Positions 5,247-5,384 of a stretch of DNA of 5,384 nucleotides are shown here, piece by piece. The notes under the pieces are model-generated. The model was not told where the DNA came from and did no database searches. It saw only the letters and a program-made list of their open reading frames with translations. The first letter of the stretch is position 1; each line of letters starts with the position of its first letter. The translations under genes and the position numbers were made by a program. The stretch is taken from contig JAGAUC010000133.1 in NCBI GenBank assembly GCA_017621015.1, positions 1 to 5,384 on the forward strand, in the 5' to 3' direction. The DNA is from Clostridia bacterium (GTDB lineage: Bacteria; Bacillota; Clostridia; Oscillospirales; CAG-272).

Positions 5247-5283
5247 AAGAGCTTGGTCGCAGGACCAAGCTCTTTTTATTTTT
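5247..5283. terminator. 12-bp hairpin downstream of the right-edge gene
   Basis: A perfect 12-bp stem (5247-5258 with 5263-5274) with loop GCAG has a T-run (TTTTTATTTTT, 5273-5283) on the plus strand. The only adjacent gene is on the minus strand, where the stem begins 7 bases after the stop but is followed by TTCGGCTTTAT, a poor U-tract. The hairpin is certain from sequence; whether it stops minus-strand or plus-strand transcripts is not. Confidence 0.7.
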
Positions 5284-5384
5284 ACTGTGCATCAAAGTAG
5301 TTGACAAGTCCGATGATATGATCGTTCATTGTCTTAATCGAGTTAGCAAGCGGCAGATACTGTCCCTTGTAGACAGTCAAAACC
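5282..5384 (-). CDS. C-terminal end of an unidentified protein
   Basis: An open frame runs in from the right edge and ends with TAA at 5282-5284, giving 33 complete codons. The peptide includes VYKGQYLPLANSIKTMND and ends LVNYFDAQ. I do not recognise the family. It is taken as a real gene end because the frame is open to the edge and two stable hairpins follow the stop, ahead of the next gene's own promoter. The short length means this could still be a chance frame. Confidence 0.5.
   Translation of the reverse strand, partial: VLTVYKGQYLPLANSIKTMNDHIIGLVNYFDAQ

Overview
The window looks like a stretch of chromosome from an anaerobic Firmicute of class Clostridia, probably an uncultured gut member of the Oscillospirales/Christensenellales type. 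The reasons are near-consensus sigma-A promoters with purine-rich Shine-Dalgarno sites, short lipoprotein signal peptides, a solute-binding lipoprotein of a style common in these bacteria, a Thr/Glu/Pro-rich lipoprotein ending in an InlB-type repeat, and a compact S24/S26-type peptidase. This placement is inference from protein style; no marker gene is present.

Layout. Positions 1-486 (-) hold the N-terminal 162 residues of a lipoprotein resembling an extracellular solute-binding protein, behind two possible tandem promoters (539-568 and 618-646). Upstream of it are a hairpin terminator (691-715) and the manganese exporter gene mntP (750-1376, -). A terminator hairpin almost touches the mntP ribosome binding site (1388-1426). 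It closes a two-gene minus-strand operon: a low-complexity lipoprotein with one InlB B-repeat (1870-2610) and an S24/S26-like signal peptidase (1430-1873), joined by an ATGA overlap. The operon starts from a perfect TTGACA-17-TATAAT promoter.

The 2611-2808 intergenic region is a divergent promoter region with three sets of short repeats that could be operators. To its right a plus-strand operon encodes an AraC-family regulator (2809-3651) and, two bases later, a HAD-superfamily phosphatase or phosphoglucomutase-like protein (3654-4298). This operon ends at a bidirectional terminator shared with a convergent esterase of the EstA/esterase D family (4334-5116, -), which has its own perfect-consensus promoter (5142-5170). 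The right edge has two hairpins (5176-5206 and 5247-5283) and the last 33 codons of an unidentified minus-strand gene (5282-5384).

How the parts may work together. The AraC-family protein is the likely regulator of its own operon and perhaps of the divergent lipoprotein-peptidase operon. The HAD protein and esterase suggest small-molecule (sugar phosphate, ester) metabolism, but nothing ties them to one pathway. I see no phage, transposon, CRISPR or clear biosynthetic cluster. The window is largely ordinary chromosome; its most interesting parts are the divergent control region and the coupled peptidase-lipoprotein pair.
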